A DNA stretch of 7,454 nucleotides from Gemmatimonadaceae bacterium (GTDB lineage Bacteria; Gemmatimonadota; Gemmatimonadetes; Gemmatimonadales; Gemmatimonadaceae). The stretch covers positions 1 through 7,454 of the forward strand of contig JACDHQ010000092.1 in assembly GCA_013820975.1 (NCBI GenBank). Reading direction: 5' to 3'. A program made the position numbers and the translations under genes. The notes under the pieces were generated by a model. That model had not been told where the DNA came from, made no database searches, and saw only the letters and a program-made list of their open reading frames with translations. The number at the start of each line of letters is the position of its first letter. Within the stretch, counting starts at the first letter, position 1. Positions 1 to 6,438 of the stretch are shown here, piece by piece.

Positions 1-1233
1 GCCCGGGCTCGCGACAGCCTGGTGGCCGTGGCGCGCGGGCTGGTAACCGCGCTGCGTGATTCTGCCGCCAACAACGCCGACAGCACGCGATGGGCGCAGA
101 CCGAGGCCATCATGAATCGGTGGAGCGCCGCGATGCTTCGCGCTAGCGACGCCCAGCGCAGCGGAAACCAGGCATCGGCACTGCAGATTCGCGCCGATGT
201 CGTCGAGCCGCTGCGGGTCGAACTCGACTCGATCCTCCGGAACGGGGTGAACCAGGCGGTTGCTCGCAGCGGCGCTTTAGCCATCGCCGGCAGAGAATCT
301 ACCGATGGAGCCCGGCTGCTGCTGCTGCTCGGCACGCTCATCGCCATTGCCACAGGGCTGACGGTCGGCTACCTCATCAGCCGCTCGATCAACCGCTCGC
401 TGCAACAGACCGCGAACGTCATCGCCGCGAGCAGTGCACAGATTCTCTCGGCCACGACGGAGCAGGCGGCAGGTACCAACGAGTCGATGGCGGCGGTCAC
501 CGAGACCGTGGCCACGGTTGACGAGGTCGCGCAGACTGCCGCGCAATCGACCGAGCGGGCACGCACGGTCGCCGATGCCGCGCATCGTGCCGCCGAGGGC
601 GGACGCGCCGGACGAAAGGCCGTTGCCGACTCGGTGACGGCCATGCAGCTCGTGCAGACGCAGGTCGAGACCATGGCCAGCGGCATCGTCGCACTCGCCG
701 AACAGGCGCAGGCCATCGGCGAGATCACGACGTCAGTCAGTGACATCGCCGAGCAGACAAAGCTGCTGGCACTCAATGCGGCGGTCGAAAGCACCCGTGC
801 GGGCGAGCACGGCCGTGGATTTGCCCTGGTGGCCGCCGAGATCAAGGCGCTCGCAGGCGAGGCGAAGGAGGCGACGATACAGGTTCGCCGGCTGCTGGGC
901 GAGATCCAGCGCGCGACCAGCGCCGCCGTGATGGCGACGGAGCAGGGGACAAAGCAGACGGTGGCGGCCGTGCGCCAGGTGAGCAGCGCGGGCGAGATCA
1001 TCACCCAGTTGAGCGACGTCATCGAGGAGTCCGCGCAGGCTGCCGCCCAGATCGTCGCCTCGGCCGGCCAGCAGGCGCTTGGCATGGATCAGATTCGCAT
1101 GGCGATCGCCAACATTCACGACGCGACCCAGCAGAATCTGGCCGCAACGCGGCAGTCGGAGTCTGCTGCGCAGGGGCTCACGGAGATGGGCACGCAGCTG
1201 GTAGATCTCGTCGGCGCCAGGGCGCGCGGCTGA
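1..1233 (+). CDS. Methyl-accepting chemotaxis protein (transducer), 5'-truncated by the window edge
   Basis: This is a membrane chemoreceptor that would control the CheA encoded next. The frame is open from base 1, so the start lies upstream; 410 residues are visible (residue n begins at base 3n-2). Residues 1-105 are helical and polar, probably the end of a periplasmic four-helix-type sensor. Residues 106-127 (LLLLLGTLIAIATG...) form one transmembrane helix. The rest is a long alpha-helical hairpin of the MCP signalling type. Its tip at 252-263 reads QTKLLALNAAVE and is followed by RAGEHGRGFALVAAEIKALA, the family hallmark. A methylation-type site fits the consensus at 150-159 (SATTEQAAGT, with E154/Q155). 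Only about 27 residues separate the membrane helix from this site, too few for a HAMP domain. The tip has Lys254 where E. coli Tsr has Asn. The C-terminus (VGARARG) has no CheR-docking pentapeptide. Family assignment is secure; the ligand is unknown. Confidence 0.95.
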   Translation, partial: ARARDSLVAVARGLVTALRDSAANNADSTRWAQTEAIMNRWSAAMLRASDAQRSGNQASALQIRADVVEPLRVELDSILRNGVNQAVARSGALAIAGRESTDGARLLLLLGTLIAIATGLTVGYLISRSINRSLQQTANVIAASSAQILSATTEQAAGTNESMAAVTETVATVDEVAQTAAQSTERARTVADAAHRAAEGGRAGRKAVADSVTAMQLVQTQVETMASGIVALAEQAQAIGEITTSVSDIAEQTKLLALNAAVESTRAGEHGRGFALVAAEIKALAGEAKEATIQVRRLLGEIQRATSAAVMATEQGTKQTVAAVRQVSSAGEIITQLSDVIEESAQAAAQIVASAGQQALGMDQIRMAIANIHDATQQNLAATRQSESAAQGLTEMGTQLVDLVGARARG

Positions 1234-1267
1234 TGGAGCATGCTGGCGTGTGCAACGCACGAGGTGC

Positions 1268-1273
1268 AGGGGA
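1268..1273 (+). promoter_or_regulatory. Shine-Dalgarno-like AGGGGA that decides the CheA start
   Basis: AGGGGA lies 5 bases before the GTG at 1279. The upstream in-frame ATG at 1240 has GGAG only one base before it, too close to work, and the residues it would add (MLACATHEVQGTV) do not resemble a CheA N-terminus. The GTG start gives a usual beginning for the family (ADTLAERLRAIFVEELAEQ). Confidence 0.5.
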
Positions 1274-1278
1274 CCGTC

Positions 1279-3531
1279 GTGGCGGCTGACACACTTGCCG
1301 AACGTCTGCGGGCGATCTTCGTCGAGGAGCTGGCCGAACAGGTGCAGCAGCTCAACGATGCCCTGCTCGCGCTCGAGCGGGCCCCGGCTGACGCCGAGGC
1401 GCAGCGCAGCGTCTTTCGGGTGATGCATACGTTGAAGGGCGCAGCGCGAGCCGCAAGCGTGCCCGAAGTCGAGAGTCTGTGCCATCTGCTCGAGGCCGAT
1501 CTTGCGCGCGCCCGCGAGGTGTCCTCTCCGGTCGGCGGTGCGACGATTGCGCTGCTCTTTGCCGCGGCAGACGCGCTGGCCGACGCCGGACTTCGGCTCG
1601 CCGCGGGAACTCCGCTCTCGGGTGGCCCGCTCGACACCGTGCTGCAGCAGGCACGCGGCCGTCGCGTGATCGCTCCGACCGCTCCCGCGGTCCAGGCCGC
1701 TCCTCCGCCGGCAACCCCGCCGGTCGATGCGGTGTCCGCTGTCAGCGCGCCAGTCGATCCGGTTCCAGCTCCCAGCGCGGACGTCGCACCCGATGCGGTA
1801 TCATCACCATCCGGCAACGAACCGGAAGCGCCGCTGGCGCGCGCCGCAGCCGAGGGACCGCGCGACGAGCTGGTGCGCGTGGGGCTGCACCACGTGGACG
1901 CGATATCCAACGCAGCGGGCGAGGTGACAAGCCTGGCCGGCGCACTCACGGATCGTACCGGTGATCTCGCCATGCTGCGGCAGCGTGTCCGCCGGCAGCG
2001 CGAGCGGCCCGACCGACGCGATGACGATGCGCTCGCCGACATCGATCGGGAAATCACGCGGCTCCTGGGCTGTGTCGGCGAGGATGCACGCACCCTCGGC
2101 TCCGTATCGGGACGCCTGACCGCCACTGCACGACGCCTCCGTCAGCGCTCGCTGCGCGAGCTTACCGAAACGCTTCCGCGCGTCGTGCGGGACATCGCAC
2201 ATGACGTCGGCAAGCAGGCCACACTCGTCATCACCGGTGAAGAGGTGGAGGCCGACCGGGTGGTCATCGAGGCGCTGCGTGAGCCCCTGTTGCACCTCGT
2301 GCGCAACGCGGTTGACCATGGCATCGAGAGCGCAGACGCCCGGCAGGCCGCCGGCAAGCCGGCGCAAGGCACCATCGAGGTGACCGCAAGCCTTCGCGGC
2401 GACCGCTTGCGGGTGGCGATCAGCGACGACGGTCGCGGGCTCGACCTCGTGGCGCTCCGGCGGGCGCTCCAGCAGCGAGGGCGTGAGGCGCCAGCCGATC
2501 GCGCTGCGTTACAGCGTACGATTTTTGACGATGGGCTGTCGACCCGCGAGCGAGCCACGACGCTCTCTGGACGTGGCGTCGGGCTCGGCATCGTGCGCGT
2601 CGCGGTCGAGCGGGTGGGTGGGACGGTCGAGGTGGAGTCATCGGAGGGACGCGGGACGACGTTTGTGCTCGAGGTCCCGCTCAGCATCGCGACGCTCCGT
2701 GCGCTCACCGTCACGGTCGACCGCACAACGTTCGGCATCCCGAGCGCCTTCGTGAGCCGAGTTGACCGCATTCATGCCCGGCGCATCGCGCGGGTCGATG
2801 GACGTGCGATGCTGCCAACCGGAGGCGCACCCACCCCGGTGGCGACCCTTGCGGCGCTCCTGGGACCTCCGTTCGCCGGTCCGCCCGTGGACGACATGCT
2901 GCCGCTCGTGACGATCGAGATGGGTGGCCGCCGCATGGCGCTGATTGTGGACGGCATGGACGATGAGCGTGAGCTCGTGCTGCGCCCGCTCGAGCACGCG
3001 GGGGATGCCGCGACGGCGCTCACGGTGGCCACCGCCCTGCTTGGCGATGGCGAGGTGGTGTTGCTGCTCGGCGTTGCGGCACTACTCGGCGAGGAGGCAC
3101 CGCACGCCGCGCTGCCGCTGCCCGCGCACGACCGGTTCGACCCGGCAACCCGGCGCATCCTCGTGGTCGACGACTCGATTACCTCACGCACGCTCGAGCA
3201 GAGCGTCCTGAGCGCAGCCGGGTACGATGTCGTGACGGCGGTGGATGGCCTCGAAGGCTGGCGCATGGTGGAACGCGGCGACATCGCGCTCGTCATCAGC
3301 GACGTGGAGATGCCGCATCTCGATGGCATCGGCCTCTGCGAACGCATTCGCGCCTCACAGCACACGGCATCGCTGCCGGTGATCCTCGTGACCTCGCTCG
3401 ATGCGCCGCAGGAGCGGGCGCGCGGGCTCGAGGCGGGAGCAGACGCCTATGTCACGAAGTCGGGGTTCGACCAGGACACGCTGCTCGACACGGTGCGGCA
3501 GCTGCTGGGCGCACCACCGGTGGCGACGTGA
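1279..3531 (+). CDS. cheA: Hybrid chemotaxis histidine kinase CheA with C-terminal receiver (CheA:Y, WspE/FrzE-like)
   Basis: This cytoplasmic kinase of a chemoreceptor array autophosphorylates on a histidine and passes the phosphate to receivers. It has 750 residues from the GTG start (763 if started at ATG 1240). In order: HPt/P1 about 3-115 with His50 in HTLKGAARAA; an Ala/Pro/Val-rich linker about 125-193 in place of a P2 domain; a dimerisation helix pair about 194-292; a HATPase about 297-467 with N-box LVRNAVDHGIE (340-350), DDGRG (383-387) and GRGVGLGIV (431-439); a CheW-like P5 about 470-609; and a receiver about 624-743 with Asp631/Asp632, phospho-Asp675 (SDVEMP), Thr705 and Lys727. 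Lys727 is followed by Ser, not the usual Pro (TKSGFDQ), which I recall as common in CheA-fused receivers. All catalytic boxes are intact. It starts 45 bases after the receptor gene and overlaps the next gene by 4. The fusion argues for an alternative-function pathway rather than swimming; the output is not shown. The symbol gives the family; wspE or frzE would be over-specific. Confidence 0.95.
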   Translation: MAADTLAERLRAIFVEELAEQVQQLNDALLALERAPADAEAQRSVFRVMHTLKGAARAASVPEVESLCHLLEADLARAREVSSPVGGATIALLFAAADALADAGLRLAAGTPLSGGPLDTVLQQARGRRVIAPTAPAVQAAPPPATPPVDAVSAVSAPVDPVPAPSADVAPDAVSSPSGNEPEAPLARAAAEGPRDELVRVGLHHVDAISNAAGEVTSLAGALTDRTGDLAMLRQRVRRQRERPDRRDDDALADIDREITRLLGCVGEDARTLGSVSGRLTATARRLRQRSLRELTETLPRVVRDIAHDVGKQATLVITGEEVEADRVVIEALREPLLHLVRNAVDHGIESADARQAAGKPAQGTIEVTASLRGDRLRVAISDDGRGLDLVALRRALQQRGREAPADRAALQRTIFDDGLSTRERATTLSGRGVGLGIVRVAVERVGGTVEVESSEGRGTTFVLEVPLSIATLRALTVTVDRTTFGIPSAFVSRVDRIHARRIARVDGRAMLPTGGAPTPVATLAALLGPPFAGPPVDDMLPLVTIEMGGRRMALIVDGMDDERELVLRPLEHAGDAATALTVATALLGDGEVVLLLGVAALLGEEAPHAALPLPAHDRFDPATRRILVVDDSITSRTLEQSVLSAAGYDVVTAVDGLEGWRMVERGDIALVISDVEMPHLDGIGLCERIRASQHTASLPVILVTSLDAPQERARGLEAGADAYVTKSGFDQDTLLDTVRQLLGAPPVAT

Positions 3532-4598
3532 TTCGCGTACTTGTCGCCGAAGATTCCGCGACGGCCCGGGCGCTGCTCGTGAGCCTCCTCACCGCAGAAC
3601 CCGACATGGTCGTGGTGGGCGAGGCGCACACCGGTCTCGAGGCGGTGGAGATGGCGGAGCGCCTGCAGCCGGACCTGGTGACGATGGACATCCAGATGCC
3701 CCATCTGGATGGCATCGAGGCAACACGGCGCATCATGACGCAATCGCCGCGACCGATTCTGATCGTCTCGTCGACGGCCGGCCATGACGTGGAGCAGTCG
3801 CTCGAGGCCATGCGCTCCGGCGCGCTCATGGTCATCGCCAAGCCGGGTGGCGCGGGAACGCCGACGCATGACATCGATCGTCGACAGCTCACGACCATGG
3901 TGCGGGCACTGGCGCAGGTGAAAGTCGTGCGTCGCCACGGCTCATTCGCGCAGGGGATCATGCCGGCGCGCGCCACCAGTGCACTCGCGGGCGCCGAGGC
4001 GGCGCGCCGGCTCAGGGGGGACACGACGCCGGAGCTCGTCGCCATCGCGGCGTCGACCGGCGGACCCGCGGCGCTGCAGGCAATCCTTTCCACGCTGCCA
4101 GCGCGCTTTCCCGTCCCCATCTTCATCGTGCAGCACATCGCGCGGGGCTTCACGGCCGGGCTCGCGCACTGGCTGTCGGGCGATGCCGCAGTGCGCGTCA
4201 AGCTGGCCGAGCTGGGCGAGCCGGCGCGCCCCGGGACGGTGTACATCGCGCCCGACGACCGCCACCTCGGCGTGCGGCGTGATGCCTCGGGCGGACTGCG
4301 CGTCCAGCTCGACAACGCCATCCCCGTGGGGACATTCCGGCCGTCAGCGACGTACATGTTTCGGTCATGCGCCGAGCACGTCGGACGCGGCCTCATTGCG
4401 GTCATCCTCACGGGGATGGGTGATGACGGCGTGGAGGGGCTGCGCAGTGTCAAGCAGTCGGGCGGACGCATTCTCGCGCAGGACGAGGCATCGTCGGTGA
4501 TCTATGGGATGCCGCGCGAGGCGCAACGGGCGGGGATCGTCGATCAGGTGCTCGGGATTACCGAGATGGCGCGATGCATTCGGGAGCTTGCGGGATGA
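3528..4598 (+). CDS. cheB: Chemotaxis protein-glutamate methylesterase/deamidase CheB
   Basis: When phosphorylated, CheB removes methyl groups from receptor glutamates (and deamidates glutamines), resetting receptor activity. The 356 residues match full-length CheB. The N-terminal receiver (about 2-120) has Glu8/Asp9, phospho-Asp54 in TMDIQMP, Ser81/Ser82 at the switch position and Lys105 in AKPGG. A linker of about 45 residues leads to the methylesterase domain (about 167-353) with catalytic Ser176 (AASTGGP), His203 (IVQHI) and Asp300 (LTGMGDDG), and the family's FRPSATYMF segment near 270. The GTG start overlaps the CheA stop as GTGA with only a weak GGTGG ribosome site, which suggests translation coupled to CheA. 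The partner methyltransferase CheR is not in the window. The receptor's EQ-type methylation site fits a working adaptation loop. In Wsp-type systems the equivalent is WspF. Confidence 0.97.
   Translation: MIRVLVAEDSATARALLVSLLTAEPDMVVVGEAHTGLEAVEMAERLQPDLVTMDIQMPHLDGIEATRRIMTQSPRPILIVSSTAGHDVEQSLEAMRSGALMVIAKPGGAGTPTHDIDRRQLTTMVRALAQVKVVRRHGSFAQGIMPARATSALAGAEAARRLRGDTTPELVAIAASTGGPAALQAILSTLPARFPVPIFIVQHIARGFTAGLAHWLSGDAAVRVKLAELGEPARPGTVYIAPDDRHLGVRRDASGGLRVQLDNAIPVGTFRPSATYMFRSCAEHVGRGLIAVILTGMGDDGVEGLRSVKQSGGRILAQDEASSVIYGMPREAQRAGIVDQVLGITEMARCIRELAG
4582..4586 (+). promoter_or_regulatory. Shine-Dalgarno GGGAG that decides the REC-GAF kinase start
   Basis: GGGAG sits 8 bases before ATG 4595, which overlaps the CheB stop as ATGA. 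This favours 4595 over the in-frame ATG at 4574, which would lie deeper in cheB and add only MHSGACG. Confidence 0.5.
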
Positions 4599-6382
4599 GC
4601 GCCGATTCTGATCGAGGCCCTGTGCCGGCAGCGGCCACGGCCCGCGTGCTCATCGTCGAGGACAGCGCGACGCAGGCGGCCGCCCTGGCCGTGCTGCTCG
4701 AGCAGGCGGGCTTCGCCACCGTGCTCGCCAGGCGCGGCGATCGCGCGCTCGAGATCCTCGCCACCGACGCCATCGACCTCGTGCTGAGCGATGTCGTGAT
4801 GCCGGTGATGGACGGCTACGAGCTGTGCCGACGCATCAAGGCCAACCCGGAGTGGCAGTTCATCCCCGTCGTGCTGCTCACGAGCCTCACCGATCCGCTG
4901 GCGATCGTTCGCGGCCTGGCCTCGGGCGCCGACCACTACGTGACCAAGCCGTACCACGAGGACCGGCTGCTCTCGCGCGTCCGGTTCGTCCTGGAGCATG
5001 CCGGCAACCCGCAGCGGTTCGTGCCGAAGCCGGTGGAGGTCGAGCTCCTCGGCACCCGGTTCACCATTCGCGCGACGAAAGAGCAGATTCTCGAGCTCCT
5101 CGTCGCCAGCTACTCCGACCTCGTGCGGACGAGTGATCTCGTCCGCGACGCCGAGCAGAGCGCGCGCTTCCTCGCCGAGGCGACCGAGCTGCTGTCGGCG
5201 ACGCTCGACGCGCGGCAAGTGCTATCGGACCTCGCGCAGCTTGCCGTGCCGCGGATCGCCGACCTCTGCATGACGGACCTCATCTCATCGGACGGCGCGC
5301 GGCGGCGCGTGGCGGTCGCTCATGCGCTGCCGGGAGTCGACACGGTGGACGGTGCAGAACCGCAGGCGCTCGCCGAGCTGCTCGACCGGGTCGTGACCGA
5401 GCGCGAGCCGCTCGTGATGGCGCTTGCCGACCGGGATGCGGTTCGCGCCATCTGTGCGGACGAGACGGTGCTGGCCGCCCTCGGCGGCCGCGGGCTTCAG
5501 GAGCTCATCATCGTGCCGCTCGTCGCACGCGGCCGGGTGCTCGGCCTGATGCAGTTCGTGGTGCTTGCCGCGACCCGGAAGGCGCGGACCGATGACATGC
5601 CGCTCCTGCTCGACCTTGCGCGTCGCGCGGCGCTCGCGGTCGACAACGCGTTGCTCTACGAGGAGGCACAGCGCGCAACGCGGGCGCGCGACGACGTGAT
5701 GGCCATCGTATCGCACGACCTGCGCAATCCCATCAATACCATCCAGATGAGCACCTCGTTCCTGCTCGATCTCCTGTCGGAGCCGGGTGGAACCGAGGTG
5801 CCCCTGATTCCCCAGCTGCAGGTGATGCAGCGGGCCACGCGGCGCGCGAATGCGCTCATCGGCGACCTGCTCGACGCCTCCCGCATCGACGCGGGGACCC
5901 TCGCCGTCGCGGCGAGCGCCATCAATGCGTCGATGGTGATCGACGACGCGTTCCTCGAGCTCGAACCGCTGTTCGCCGGAAAGCACATCGCGTTCGAGCA
6001 TGCGTGGCGCGGACCCGACCTGCTGCTCGCCGCGGATCGCAGCCGGATGGCACAGGTCTTCTCCAACCTCGTGGGCAACGCGCTCAAGTTCACGAGCGCG
6101 GGGGGTACGGTGCGGATCGACGGCGAACAGGTCGATGGAATGGCCGTGTTCGAGGTGTCCGATACCGGAGCCGGCATTCCGTCGAGCCACGTCCCGCACC
6201 TCTTCGACCGATTCTGGCAGGCGACGCAGTCGTCACGGACCGGAGCGGGGCTCGGGCTGTTCATCGTGAAGGGCGTCATCGAGGCGCACGGCGGCACCGT
6301 ATCGGTGGAGAGCACGCCGGGCGAGGGAACGCGGTTCCGGTTCACGATTCCCGGCGCGCTGCACAAGGGGCGAAGTGGCTGA
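4595..6382 (+). CDS. Soluble hybrid sensor histidine kinase, REC-GAF-HisKA-HATPase
   Basis: This is a cytoplasmic kinase of 595 residues from ATG 4595, with no membrane segment. The N-terminal receiver (about 16-133) has Glu22/Asp23, phospho-Asp66 (LSDVVMP), Thr96 and Lys118 (VTKPY). A conserved-looking helical segment (about 152-180, GTRFTIRATKEQILELL) joins it to a GAF domain (about 205-352). A coiled linker leads to the dimerisation/phosphoacceptor helix with His374 in SHDLRNP, and then the ATPase domain (about 478-586): N-box NLVGNALKF (491-499), DTGAGIP (523-529), FDRFWQ (537-542) and GAGLGLFIVK (550-559). All catalytic residues are present. The gene overlaps cheB by 4 bases and so is probably translated with it. 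The inference is that CheA phosphorylates Asp66, which modulates the kinase, while GAF adds a second input. No receiver follows the transmitter, so its own target is encoded elsewhere. I recognise the architecture but no named gene. Confidence 0.93.
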   Translation: MSADSDRGPVPAAATARVLIVEDSATQAAALAVLLEQAGFATVLARRGDRALEILATDAIDLVLSDVVMPVMDGYELCRRIKANPEWQFIPVVLLTSLTDPLAIVRGLASGADHYVTKPYHEDRLLSRVRFVLEHAGNPQRFVPKPVEVELLGTRFTIRATKEQILELLVASYSDLVRTSDLVRDAEQSARFLAEATELLSATLDARQVLSDLAQLAVPRIADLCMTDLISSDGARRRVAVAHALPGVDTVDGAEPQALAELLDRVVTEREPLVMALADRDAVRAICADETVLAALGGRGLQELIIVPLVARGRVLGLMQFVVLAATRKARTDDMPLLLDLARRAALAVDNALLYEEAQRATRARDDVMAIVSHDLRNPINTIQMSTSFLLDLLSEPGGTEVPLIPQLQVMQRATRRANALIGDLLDASRIDAGTLAVAASAINASMVIDDAFLELEPLFAGKHIAFEHAWRGPDLLLAADRSRMAQVFSNLVGNALKFTSAGGTVRIDGEQVDGMAVFEVSDTGAGIPSSHVPHLFDRFWQATQSSRTGAGLGLFIVKGVIEAHGGTVSVESTPGEGTRFRFTIPGALHKGRSG

Positions 6383-6437
6383 CGCTGGCGGCGCGCGCGG
6401 CCTGTTCCGTCGGACGCGCAGCGGCGCGCCGCCAACG
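6383..6437. terminator. Inverted repeat between convergent stops, possible bidirectional terminator
   Basis: The arms at 6383-6396 (CGCTGGCGGCGCGC) and 6424-6437 (GCGCGCCGCCAACG) pair over 14 positions with one mismatch; that pair is a G-U wobble in the minus-strand RNA and C-A in the plus-strand RNA. The loop is 27 bases. The repeat fills almost exactly the space between the kinase stop (6380-6382) and the channel stop (6439-6441). There is no T tract on either side, so it is not a classical intrinsic terminator. It may act as a Rho-assisted stop or as 3'-end protection. Confidence 0.45.
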
Positions 6438-6438
6438 C

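Noticed and set aside
316..330. CTG/CTC repeat in the receptor gene as a possible slippage or phase-variation tract
   Set aside because: It is five leucine codons in the transmembrane helix; a trinucleotide tract this short would not shift the frame and is explained by the hydrophobic segment.
1116..2126. Long minus-strand open frame (336 residues) opposite the receptor and CheA genes
   Set aside because: It is Ser/Ala/Arg-rich, low-complexity sequence without any recognisable domain, antisense to clearly conserved coding sequence. High GC removes stop codons from such frames.
3452..4471. Long minus-strand open frame (339 residues) opposite cheB
   Set aside because: Same reason: it covers the intact CheB catalytic motifs on the other strand and shows Ser/Arg/Pro-biased composition with no motif.
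4574..4594. Upstream ATG for the REC-GAF kinase
   Set aside because: It adds only MHSGACG inside cheB. ATG 4595 has a GGGAG at a good distance and forms the ATGA overlap typical of this operon.
4544..5218. Minus-strand frame of 224 residues opposite the REC part of the last kinase
   Set aside because: It is Arg/Glu/His-rich with no domain, and the plus-strand receiver is intact and typical.
5285..6199. Minus-strand frame of 304 residues opposite the kinase
   Set aside because: It is Arg/His/Glu-rich, antisense to GAF, HisKA and HATPase motifs, with no ribosome site or neighbour logic.
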